The position numbers and the translations under genes are program-made. Below, one piece after another: positions 39,346 to 48,975 of a stretch of DNA of 48,975 nucleotides. Position 1 is the first letter of the stretch. The number at the start of each line of letters is the position of its first letter. Source of the DNA: Nemertoderma westbladi (lineage: Eukaryota; Xenacoelomorpha; Nemertodermatida; Nemertodermatidae); contig JAUCBJ010007617.1 of NCBI GenBank assembly GCA_032718475.1, forward strand, positions 1 to 48,975. Direction: 5' to 3'. The notes under the pieces are model-generated. The model was given only the letters and a program-made list of their open reading frames with translations. It had not been told where the DNA came from and did not search any database.

Positions 39346-41297
39346 CAATTGTTTTTGGAGATTTTAGTTTACCGGATTTTAACTGGTGCAATTTTACTTT
39401 TCCACATACTGGTATTTATGAGTCTTTTTCCAATGTGTTTTTAGAAGCTGGTTTGACCCAATATGTTGATAAACCTACACGCCAGGACCCTGACAATATT
39501 CTAGATTTAATTTTTTCCACTGATGACCTCTACATCAGTAATGTTAATGTAATTGAACCTTTCTCTAGTAGTGACCATAATAGTCTTACTTTCAATTTAC
39601 GCGGCAATGATGAAACCGATAGCACCAAATATTTTGGTTACTATGATTTTAAAGATGCCGATTATGTAAGTTTTTCATCGTATCTGAATTCATATGTTTG
39701 GCAGGATCAATTTAGTTCTTGTAGTACAGTGGATGATTATTGGGAAACCTTTGCATCTGTTTTAAAAAATGGGATAGAGCAGTTTGTGCCATTCAAACAG
39801 TTTAAGGATCGTAAAACTCCTCACCCCGATCATATTCTTAAACTGCAGCGTAAAAAGAAATTATTGTGGCGCCGCCGGCATACTGCCTCTGGCCGCCTTG
39901 AGTATAACAGATGTGTAAAGGAAATTTCCCGTGCTATTTACCGGTCTACCTGTGTACGTGAAAATCGCCTTCTTACATCCGGTTGCCCAGACGCTGTTTT
40001 TCGTTTTGTAAACACTAAACGTAAAATCAGTTCTGGTATTCCTCCTCTTAAGTATAATGGTGCTACTGTTATAGACGATGCTGCCAAGGCTCATATATTT
40101 TCAAACGTGCTGTCAGAGAATTATATACAGGATAATGGCAAAGTGCCCTCTTTCAATAGTAAAGTAAATGCTGGTGTTTCCAAGTCTGAGATAAATTTTA
40201 ACGTTGAGAAAGTTTTCTCTGTTCTTAACAATTTAAAGCCAAAGAGTAGCAATTCACCTGATAGTCTTCCCAGCATACTCTTCTATAAACTATCACATAC
40301 TTTAGCACTGCCATTATCGATTATATTTCAGTTATCATTTATTACTCATGCCTTACCATCGATTTGGTTGACCGCTAATATTGTTCCTATTTTTAAAAAG
40401 GGTAACGCTTCAGATCCTTACAATTATCGACCAGTTTCACTAACCTGTGTCGCATGTAAAATCATGGAAACTTGCATAAAAAATGAACTAGTTGATTATC
40501 TCATACAACACAAACTTATTACTAAGGCCCAACATGGCTTTTTGAAGCGTCGCTCTACTGGTACGCAATTATTAGAGTGTTTAAATGACTGGCGCAAATT
40601 GGCTGATAGAAAACGACCTCTGGACGCCATTTATATAGACTTCGCCAAAGCGTTCGACCGTGTGGTACATAGTAAATTAATATGTAAACTTGCTGGTTAC
40701 GGAATTGGAGGTGACCTTCTAGCTTGGTTGGAAGCTTTCCTTACTAATCGTACCCAGCGAGTTGTTGTAGGAAATTGTTTTTCTGCAGCCCATGACGTCC
40801 CCTCTGGTACTCCACAGGGTAGTGTTATTGGTCCTATTCTATTTGTCATTTTCATTAATGACTTACCGGATTTATTTAATGGTGCTACTTGTCAACTTTA
40901 TGCCGATGATGTAAAGTTATATGCCCCTTCATCTTCCCATTCACAGTTAGTAGCATGTTTAGATATTTTAGAGACTTGGGCCTCGAATTGGCAGCTCACA
41001 CTAGCTATTGATAAGTGTAAAGTAATGTACATTGGTGCATCCAATCCATATCTGCCGTATTGTCTATATGGTAAGGAATTAGAACATTTGACAAGTTGCA
41101 AGGATTTAGGAATTATTATGTGCCCTGATTTAAAATTTCAAGTATATTGTAGGGAACAATCGGCTAAGGCTTTTAAAATTATAAATATGATTTTTCGGTG
41201 TTTTCATACAGCAAATAAATCTGCACTTCTTACAGCCTATAGATCTTATGTCGGCCATTGGTGGAATACAACACCTCTGTCTGGTCGCCACATCTAA
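39346..41297 (+). pseudogene. CR1/L2-like LINE endonuclease end and reverse transcriptase
   Basis: GDFSLPDFNW at about 39358, SSDHNSL near 39570, then RT fingers, palm and thumb with the catalytic YADD near 40900. The first in-frame Met of the open stretch is 39435, but real homology starts earlier. The frame ends early at 41297 after a one-base change near 41252. Confidence 0.85.
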
Positions 41298-41722
41298 TAT
41301 ATGCAATAGACATGATAGAGCGGGTGCAAAGATATTTTACACGCAGATTATTTGCTAGATGTAATTTTCCTTACATAAGTTATTTAGACAGATTACAAAG
41401 CCTTGGCCTTATGCCATTAGAAATTAGGCGCATTACTTTTGACCTGAGAATGGTGTATAAAATTGAAAGAAATTTAGTGGATTTGTCTTTTCATAGTTTT
41501 TTCACATACGCACCTAGACTAGGGCTTCGGGGGCATTCCCATAAGCTGTTTGTGTGCCAATCGCGGCTAAACATTTCCAAACACTCGTTTGCAAATAGAG
41601 TAGTGCCCATCTGGAACTCTCTTCCATCACATGTAGTAGATTCGGTATCAGTACAAGTTTTTACACGTAGATTATTAGGTGTCGATTTTTTGCAGTGGTG
41701 TCAATTTGACCGTTTTATGTAG
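41255..41722 (+). pseudogene. CR1/L2-like LINE C-terminal part
   Basis: VEYNTSVWSPHLI, IERVQRYFTRRL, YLDRLQSLGLMPLEIRR and DLRMVYKI: the C-terminal region usual after the RT thumb in this LINE group, in a different frame from the RT. Confidence 0.85.
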
Positions 41723-41845
41723 TTTACTTAGAGAACGGTTTTATGTTTTATATTTTTATTTTCTCAAATGTAAATATAATGGCCCCTATAAGTGCCGAGT
41801 GCCTAGGTGGTCTTCCCCCTCTTATAATTACTTTTAATTTTAAAT

Positions 41846-42167
41846 ACGTAATTAACATCGTGCAACTAAATAAATGTATAACGTTTTATTGTCAACTACA
41901 GTATATTCCGGTATTGTCCACTTAAATCTAATTTTAATTGAAATTAATTACAGAGTGTATGAAACTGAAAACTGAATATCTAATTTAACATGGTGCAACA
42001 AAATAAATGTATATCGTTTTTATTGTCAACTATACAGTACCGGTGATGTAATAATGTTCAATACCCGTTTTATAACATTTAATTTAAATTTACTATTCTA
42101 TGTTGCAGTGCCTCATTGTGGTTCATTTTATATCTGATGATTTTAATTGAAGTTAATTAAAGAGTGT
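41846..42167 (+). repeat. Partly duplicated LINE 3' region
   Basis: GTGCAACTAAATAAATGTAT at about 41861 recurs as GTGCAACAAAATAAATGTAT at about 41993. TTTTAATTGAAATTAATTAC near 41931 recurs as TTTTAATTGAAGTTAATTAA near 42140. The different spacings show an insertion within the second copy. Confidence 0.65.
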
Positions 42168-42805
42168 TGTTGACGCCTCGGTCTAAGTTTGTAAATGTTT
42201 TTGGGTTTGTAATATGATGACGGATATTAAGAAATATAAAATGAATGAGTTGATGATAATAAGACATAGTTTAATATTTTATAATAATAATTGACAATCG
42301 CACTCTCATTACACTCCTAATGTATATCATAATGCTACCTAATTGATAATAATATCCTATAAAAAAGCTACGATATTTTATACTACTATATTTTATTATA
42401 ATATGTTTCATGTGCCTATCACAGAAAGTTATATCCAATAGGATTTCATACACTGGGTGAAAAGTAAGGAACAGAAAATGATTGAGGATTCACATCAAAC
42501 TTATAACTCTCAATAACTACAGTAAGAAACTGGCTAAATTAATCGTGCATAGAGATAATGATTCCTGTCCTAAGGTAGACTAAAAATGTTGTACAGTAAG
42601 CAGCATTACAAATGACAGGTCATGATTGACATATTATGCATGCTGAGTCTACATGTGCTTCATGTTTACATATCGAATAATAATAAATAAAAAACGCATC
42701 TGAAATAACATGTGCCAAGGGGCAATTCATGCATGTCTTCTAATCTCGGGAAAATATGTCAAATAATTTTGGTGTTACATGGTCACAAACGTTCTACCGT
42801 TAACA
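42168..42805 (-). repeat. 3' LTR, 638 bp
   Basis: TG...CA ends: on the plus strand TGTTGACG at 42168 and GTTAACA at 42799-42805, near-inverted at the termini. Its first 160 bp (plus strand) match 48817-48975. Confidence 0.88.
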
Positions 42806-42808
42806 TAG

Positions 42809-42819
42809 CCACCCCTCTC
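42809..42819 (-). promoter_or_regulatory. Polypurine tract
   Basis: GAGAGGGGTGG on the minus strand immediately before the 3' LTR: second-strand primer site. Confidence 0.75.
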
Positions 42820-44011
42820 AACCAGAGCCATTTCGGGCCCTTTCTAAAAGGCACAGCTTAACGGTAGGACGTATCAACGATTTGGAAGCAGCAGTACGGA
42901 TTTCAACCGTGCGTACTCTGCCATCCTTTCCAGGTAGAGCTCGTACGACTCTGGCTAATGGCCAGTGTCCTCTCGGTAAGTGCCCGTCAACTACCAGAAC
43001 GAGATCGCCGATAGCAAGATTACGACGTTCCCTATTCCAAATAGCTCTCACTGTTAATGTGGGTAGGTATTCCTTTTGGAAACGGTTCCAAAAGTGGTCG
43101 GTAAGCAGTTGGCATTGGCGCCAACGCTTACGTAGCAACATATCACCATCGTTGAATTCACCGGGTGATGCATTCTCATAACTTTGTCCAATAAGGAAGT
43201 GACTCGGCGACAATGCATTAAAGTCATCAATACTATCGCTGACTGGAGAAATAGGTCGCGAGTTGAGAATGGCTTCGATTTCTGTCAACACGGTATAGAG
43301 TGTATCATCATGGACACACTGTTTCATGATTGTGGCACGTAAAGATTGTTTCACTGTGCGCACCAAGCGTTCCCATGAACCACCAAAGTGTGGTGAAAGT
43401 GGTGGGATTCTTGTCCATGAGATATTGAGGTGCGCCAGGGTGCTACGTATCGCGCCGTGATCGATGGCATTGAGGGCTTCCCGCAGCTCTCTTTCGGCGG
43501 CAATAAAGTTGGTTCCGTTATCAGAATGAATAACAGATGGATATCCCCTTCGAGATATGAAACGACGAAGTGCCATAATAAAGGCATCTGCATTTAGATT
43601 ATAGGCAACTTCTAAATGAACCGCGCGAGTTGTCAAACAGGTAAATAAACATACCCAACGTTTTTCTCTGCATCTTCCTCTCTTAACTGCTATAGGTCCG
43701 AGATAATCTAGACCTGTCTCAAAAAAGGCCGGTTTCAGTACTGCCAATCGACAAGAGGGTAGGTCTGCCATATACGGAGGTGCAGCCCTTGCGTTGCTTC
43801 TACGGCACACTACACACTTGTCAATAACAGAACGAACTGCGGCTTTACCTCTGGTGATCCAGACGTTTTCCCTTAATGACGCCAATACATGATGTGGTCC
43901 TTGGTGGGCTAATTTGCTATGGGTTGACCAGATCATGATCTTCGAGAGAGCATCATTATGACTCAGTATTGCTGGGTGTTTAGTAGCAATTGGTAGATCT
44001 GAATTGCCCAT
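42818..44011 (-). pseudogene. BEL/Pao integrase part of pol
   Basis: Zinc-binding H..H...CxxC (KLAHQGPHHV, CVVCRR), catalytic core DYLGP, HSDNGTNF and ERLVRTVKQSLR giving the D,D,E acids, then ALSPSHFLIG and the DUF5641-like end (WRQCQLLTDHFWNRF, GDLVLV). All key residues are intact and the segment itself is open; it is separated from the RNase H part by a frame break near 44005. Confidence 0.88.
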
Positions 44012-44816
44012 GTAAAAGCTTTTGTGGGATAACTGATTCGTTTGCCTTGTTGGCCAGTTCCCCCCCAGTCGCTAAGAATATTCCTGCCTGATCCAATTCG
44101 GTGGCTGATGGGTCAGCCACCCCTAGTGGCATCGTCGGATGTTCCTTGCGCTGCCGGAAGCGCCGAACCCATCCTAAACATCTGGCTATGCACCCACATA
44201 ATCGATTCCAATTGGAGAATCGACTAAAGTCAATAAGTGTTGTTGTGTTACTTTCTACTATTGTAGCAGCAATAACTACAGATTTCTTAAGTTCACAGTC
44301 TTCGTTATGAACGGGCTCTGAACTGCTTTGTGAGGGCCAGCTTGCCTCAGGTTCCCACAGGAAATCTGGCCCTTGAAACCAGCGATCTGACATGGTTGCC
44401 GATGAAAGCGATAAACCTCGTGTCGGATCATCCGCTGGATTTTGTGAACTAGATATGTGATGCCATTGAGATACGTCACTGTGGTCATGTATCTCTGCTA
44501 CGCGGTTTGCTACGAATGGTGTGAATCTGCGAGATTCACTTCCAATGTACTGTAATGCCGTTTTAGAATCAGTCCAATAGAAACGCTGAGAAATTGGTAA
44601 TTCGATCTCTGATTGGATTAAATTCGCGACTCGAACACCCATTACACAGGCTTGGAGTTCCTTGCGAGGAACTGATATAGTGCGCAAGGGGGCTAGACGA
44701 GATTTTCCCATAATGAGGCAGCATTTAACTTGCCCATTTTCATCAACAGCTCTGAGATATCCATCCAAAAGCAACGTCAGAAGCATCACAAAATATATGA
44801 AGTTGGAGTGACGCAA
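43980..44816 (-). pseudogene. BEL/Pao RNase H part of pol
   Basis: KSRLAPLRTISVPRKELQAC, FYWTDSKTAL and NPADDPTRG are the standard BEL/Pao RNase H blocks (E of RKEL and D of TDSK are catalytic). Overlaps the RT frame at 44743-44816 and the integrase frame at 43980-44011, where single-base changes occurred. Confidence 0.85.
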
Positions 44817-47110
44817 TGTATTGTTGAGAAGGAAAATAAACCCGAGGGAGTTTAATATTTTCTACGTAGGTGAGATCGTTTAACCACCTTAACCACACAC
44901 TCAGTAGCTCTGTTGGTATGAGATCGTCCCATCCAACTCCTATCCGCCACAACTCTTGTATGACTAATTTAGCTGGTAATATGAACGGCGTTAATAATCC
45001 CAATGGATCAAAAATTGAGCTAGTTATCAAAAGTATTTTTCTTTTAGTGAAATGGGAACTGTCTTTACTCGATGCGACAGTTGTGAATGAAATAACATCT
45101 TCATTCGCATCCCACTGAACACCAAGAGCACGTTGCGTGGGGAGTCCATCGCAATCTAAATTAACAATGGATCGTGTGAGTTCGGTAGAAGGTATCGAAG
45201 TAAGAACTTCACGTGAATTACTCACGAATTTAGTAAGGCGAAATCCCCTGTTGTTCAGCATAGCAATAAGTTGGCTTAACAATTTAATTGCTACGGTGGT
45301 CGAAGTCACAGACGTCAGTAAATCATCCGAATAAAAGTCTCGTATAACCGTAGCTACAGTTAGTGCATCAAATGAAGAAGCTTGATCGGTAGCAGCACGT
45401 CGCAATCCCGTGATTGCACATGTTTGAGAGGAAACAGCGCCAAAGATATGGCGAGTCATCTCATAAACATTTGGCGGGTCGACTCTATTGTCTCCTCGCC
45501 ATAGAAACCGCAAAGCGGGTCGGTCACTCTCTTGAACGCCCACTTGGTGATACATAGCCTCTATATCACCAATAATAGCAACTAAATGTTGACGAAATCT
45601 CAACAAAATTCCGATAAGGCTATTCAATAAGTCAGGTCCGGTCAATAACTGATCATTTAACGATGTGCCACTGTACTTTGCAGCGGCATCGAAAACTACT
45701 CTAAGTTTTCCAGGCTTGTTTGATTGGGTTACCCCATGGTGGGGTAAATACCAAGTTACTTTAGATGGAATCAGTGACTCCTCTTTTGTTAGCTTACGGG
45801 CAAACCCTTTGGATTCGTATCCATCTATTATTTCAGTATAGCGTTTAGCTAAATCATGGTCTTTGTCTAATTTCTTCTCAAGGGATAAAAGTCTATGAGT
45901 AGCCATGGGGGTGTTGTCTGGAAGACGTGGTGCATCACGTCTCCAGGGCAACCCCATCTCATAACGACCATCAACGAACTTGATCGTTCGTTCAATGATT
46001 TGTAAGGCTCTTGTGTCTTCGACTGATCGAGAAGCACAAGAATCATGAGTAGTACCAAATGCATCAGTACGCCAAAACATCTCGAGACGTTTGTCAAGTC
46101 TATCTGTTTCAGAAACAGTGGTCGTATAAACAACCAATTCGTCATTTTTAGACGTGGTAGTTTGAGATCTTCCTAAAAGATACCAGCCCAGTGCCGAACA
46201 GTGCGCTTGGGGTTGTCCTGATGCACCCACATGTCTTTCAGCAGTATTCAGAGCATCAGGTACATTGGCCCCAATAACTACTGCTACATCTGGTAGTTCA
46301 TTGCAGGATAAATCAAGGCCCTGCAAATATTCAAATTGACTATCATTGCTATCAAAGGCGAATGATCGGGATGGTGCATTCATTGAAGGAAGCACGTATG
46401 CTTCATCAACATAGAAAATTGTGTTATATGGATGATGCCCTGATATGGAAAAGTAAACACGCTTTCGTTTTTGGTCTCCACTTTTTCCAATCAGGCCGTT
46501 TAATTTTATACATTTAATTTCCCCATCTAAATTGAGTGCATCAGCGATATCCTTACGTATGAAGGAGGTCTCACTGCATGCAACAAGAAGGGCATGAGTA
46601 TTAAGAGTTTCACCGTTGGGAGAAATAATCTTAATAGGCACAGTAGGTAAAAACACAGATGTTTCGTTATTTGTTGTAGTATTACAACTTACGTGCTTGG
46701 AATCTTGCCTGTGTGATTTAAAATAGTCATGCAATAGCGTGTGGTGTCGCTGATTGCAGTTAGACACATGACAAGAATGAATTGATGAACATTTAGATGC
46801 GTGATGATTCTGTTTGAGACAGTTGGTGCAAAGAGCATTGTCTAACGCTACTTTCCCCTTATTATCGGGTGTCATGCCAATAAATTTTGAACACCTATAT
46901 ATTAAATGGGATCCATTGCAAACCAAACATATATCACTAATATGTCCTGATGTTTCATTGGGTAAGCCTTTTGATACCGTTGGTTTGAACTGAGATATGT
47001 AATTTTGCCGTGAATCTGGCTTTGTTGTTTTATTAGATTCAGTAATAACTGAAGAAGCGTAATTTGATATTAACGGCGCTGGCTGTCTGAATGGAACCGA
47101 TTTTTGAACA
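44743..47110 (-). pseudogene. BEL/Pao zinc knuckle, protease and reverse transcriptase
   Basis: The open frame begins upstream of 46926 (SGHISDICLVCNG) and runs through cysteine knuckles (CTNCLKQNHHASKCSS), a retropepsin-like region, and RT with VVFDAAAKYSGTSLNDQLL, FRQHLVAIIGDIEAMYHQV, LRFLWR and FYSDDLL. The protease site reads ALLVACSETSFI where the family has a LLDxGS pattern, so the catalytic Asp and the Gly are both lost. The RT DD pair is intact but preceded by S rather than the usual V. Confidence 0.85.
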
Positions 47111-47293
47111 ACATTGCGGGGGTATTTAGATTCGGTTTAGATTTGGCATTAGATGCTGAACTCCAATCCTCTATTGGCATAACTGAAGGTTCAAAAGTAA
47201 CCTTTACTCTTTGCCTCAGCCATTCTTCAAAATGTACCAAGGTCGGTTCTTCCCTTGGTCTGATACGCTGACAAGTTTCGCACCAACGTTCTC

Positions 47294-48721
47294 TTAAACG
47301 AAAAGGGAGTCTATTATATGCACCGCGTAATATATCCGCGTAATATAAACACTCTCTAAACGTCCCATACGTTTTAAGGTATGCACCCCTACGGTAACGG
47401 ATATTGAAAATGTTCTTAGAGCTGACTTATTGTCAGCAGGAACCATTGAGCCGGATGTTATTGAGGAGGTGAAGGCCCTCACGATTAGGCTAGGGTGTGC
47501 AAACTGCTCTTTGAGCATTTGCAGTGCAACCGCATATGCCTTCCCATCGGAACCTAAACCTTTTACCACCTCTCTAGCATCAGCACTCAAGTGGTTCAAT
47601 AGTTGTGCCATGCGCCGGTTATCATCATTATAAATTTTATTATGCACATGTGTGTAAAAATTACTTATAAAGTCCGGCCATTTTAAAGGATTTCCATCAA
47701 ATTTAATAATGGCAATGGGAGGTATTCCTCGATCCTCTTCCAATCGCAATAGCGACCTCTCTAATGAAGCATTAGGGGTGATTGTATGTAGAAATGTTTC
47801 TTCGTAAGGGATTAGTCTATCCACCCAGGCATCCACAGGCTCCTGGGGTGTATGAAATTGCTTGTTAACGAAACCAGGAAAATCGCTTATTTCATCTTTG
47901 TTCTCACTAGGAAACATAATCGGCGCGGGTTTGGGTATAAATACTGGCCGAGTAGGATCCAAAACAGGTTGATTGAATGTGGAAAGTTTAGGCCTATTAA
48001 CGTTAGATGCACTCACCAAAAGCGGATTTGTGGATGTGTCCATATGGGGTGCATTATAATTCATAAGTGGTGATATTTCAGCACCCGCTGTATTTTTTCG
48101 CATTACGGTATTGGCATGGCAATAACTAACCGATGTTGAAGTCGATGTGACAAGTTGATTTGGAAGAATTGAAGTCGGGTGTTGATTTAACTCGGGTTCT
48201 TGTATGGGTTCCTGTTGCAGGAGTACATTACCAGGTTCAGTTGATCCACGGGAAACCGGGTGGTCGGTAGAATGTACGGAGACTTCATCATCAAAGTCAT
48301 GAAGTCTTGTTTCGAGATTTTCATCACCCTCTTCGACGTCTTCTATTAGTAGCTTTGCCTCCAGGGCTTTCATTGCGGCTTCCTGGTCGGCTTCCAGAGT
48401 CTCAGCATTGGCCTCTACCGTCGCCTTTTCAACTCGCAGTTGGGCTCTCGCTCGAGCCTGATCCGCTGCTAGCTGGGAAAGACGTGCACTTCGTGCAGCA
48501 TGTCTTGCACGTGACGTGATCGTGCATGACGAAGCCGAGTGGGTTTGATGACTCGTTTGTGTTATGTGGCTTCCTAGGGCAGAAATTCCACGAGTAATGG
48601 GAGAATCCAGGGGTAACGATGCAGGTACGAGTTTCGGAGTAGGATCCTGTCCCGTTGAGATCCGTCTTTGAGAGGTTCGTCGCAGGGCAACTCGCCGGCT
48701 GATACCGCCAGGTTCACTCAT
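47294..48721 (-). pseudogene. BEL/Pao gag
   Basis: MSEPGG start 95 nt after the LTR. Coiled-coil-like region (about 85-145; RARLSQLAADQARARAQLRV), then the Pao-type gag core (IAIIKFDGNPLKWPDFISNF, LSADAREVVKGL, ALQMLKEQFAHP). The frame is lost near 47360 beside a tandem TATTACGCGGATA repeat; the continuation ILRGAYNRLPFRLRERW is in another frame, and a further break falls near 47120 at a C5 run. Confidence 0.85.
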
Positions 48722-48789
48722 CTTGAAAGGGTGTTTCAGTAATTATTTGGGAACAAATCCCACAGAGTCATCGTAGTTAGTGGGTTGAT

Positions 48790-48809
48790 GTATCCGGTTC
48801 GAAGGACCA
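48790..48809 (-). promoter_or_regulatory. tRNA primer binding site
   Basis: On the minus strand TGGTCCTTCGAACCGGATAC, 7 nt inside the LTR. It is complementary to a tRNA 3' end with the T-loop GGTTCGAA and terminal CCA. The tRNA cannot be named with certainty. Confidence 0.8.
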
Positions 48810-48816
48810 ATAAATG

Positions 48817-48975
48817 TGTTGACGCCTCGGTCTAAGTTTGTAAATGTTTTTGGGTTCGTAATATGATGACGGATATTAAGAAATATAAAATGAATGAGTT
48901 GATGATAATAAGACATAGTTTAATATTTTATAATAATAATTGACGATCGCACTCTCATTACACTCCTAATGTATA
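48817..48975 (-). repeat. 5' LTR, partial
   Basis: 159 bp matching 42168-42326; the rest lies beyond the window. Confidence 0.92.

Larger units (their letters stand above)
38800..42167 (+). mobile_element. CR1/L2-like LINE, nearly complete ORF2
   Basis: Endonuclease plus reverse transcriptase from about 38860 to 41722, broken by two single-base frame changes. RT motifs PVSLTCVACKIMET, QHGFLKRRSTG, YIDFAKAFDR, GTPQGSVIGP and YADDVKLY are typical of the CR1/L2 supergroup. No ORF1 was recognised upstream. The 3' region (41723-42167) is AT-rich and ends where the BEL/Pao LTR begins. Confidence 0.85.
42168..48975 (-). mobile_element. BEL/Pao LTR retrotransposon, cut by window end
   Basis: On the minus strand: 5' LTR (48975-48817, partial), primer site, gag, protease, RT, RNase H, integrase, polypurine tract, 3' LTR (42805-42168). 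The LTR parts seen in both copies differ at only about two positions over about 155 bp, so the insertion looks young. Yet gag-pol has at least four frame breaks, so the copy is probably dead or carries sequencing errors. The flank at 42163-42167 (AGTGT) would be half of a 5-bp target duplication; its partner lies outside the window. Confidence 0.93.

Noticed and set aside
1-48975. A defence or other multi-gene system
   Set aside because: The host genes (AMN, MAGUK, VTI1A, two small paralogues) share no pathway or co-orientation beyond chance; the remainder is mobile DNA.

Overview
The window is animal nuclear DNA: spliced genes with GT..AG introns, metazoan-only proteins (amnionless, an MPP2/MPP6-type MAGUK), and many LINE, BEL/Pao, MITE and SINE-like elements in an AT-rich background. 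A marine invertebrate fits best. The sequence alone does not give the phylum. Genes are intron-poor (amnionless and the MAGUK each in three coding exons, VTI1A in one) and repeats fill most of the rest.

Layout. 1-10320: a duplicated segment (1-2125 and 9756-10320) brackets a retroelement relic, a small unknown gene (5111-5500, minus), an RTE-like LINE, a Merlin-type element and a MITE with long terminal inverted repeats. The left duplicate carries a 1.6 kb TTAA-flanked element; the right duplicate preserves its empty site. 10410-13030: a rearranged LINE, a decayed amnionless exon and two hairpins. 13801-16517: amnionless (minus). 16518-18883: AT-rich intergenic DNA. 18884-28403: the MPP2/6-like MAGUK (minus). 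Its stop codon lies inside a 3.1 kb minisatellite whose unit is the last 13 codons of the gene, and its first intron holds a nested hAT/LINE/SINE-like insertion. 28404-35133: foldback repeats, a second copy of the unknown small gene (30822-31275, plus), a 28-bp minisatellite open in all three forward frames, and dispersed poly-G repeats. 35134-35808: VTI1A (minus). 36580-42167: a Mutator-type MITE, a dead DDE/integrase-like gene and a CR1/L2-like LINE. 42168-48975: a BEL/Pao LTR retrotransposon (minus) cut by the window end.

The host genes do not form a pathway. Amnionless is a receptor-trafficking membrane protein, the MAGUK a junction/polarity scaffold and VTI1A a Golgi/endosome SNARE. The two small unknown genes are paralogues whose similarity extends into the 5' leader. 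The most unusual signal is the minisatellite seeded by the conserved MAGUK C-terminal coding tail. Next are the density of long G/C homopolymers and the over-representation of the palindrome TAGGCCTA.
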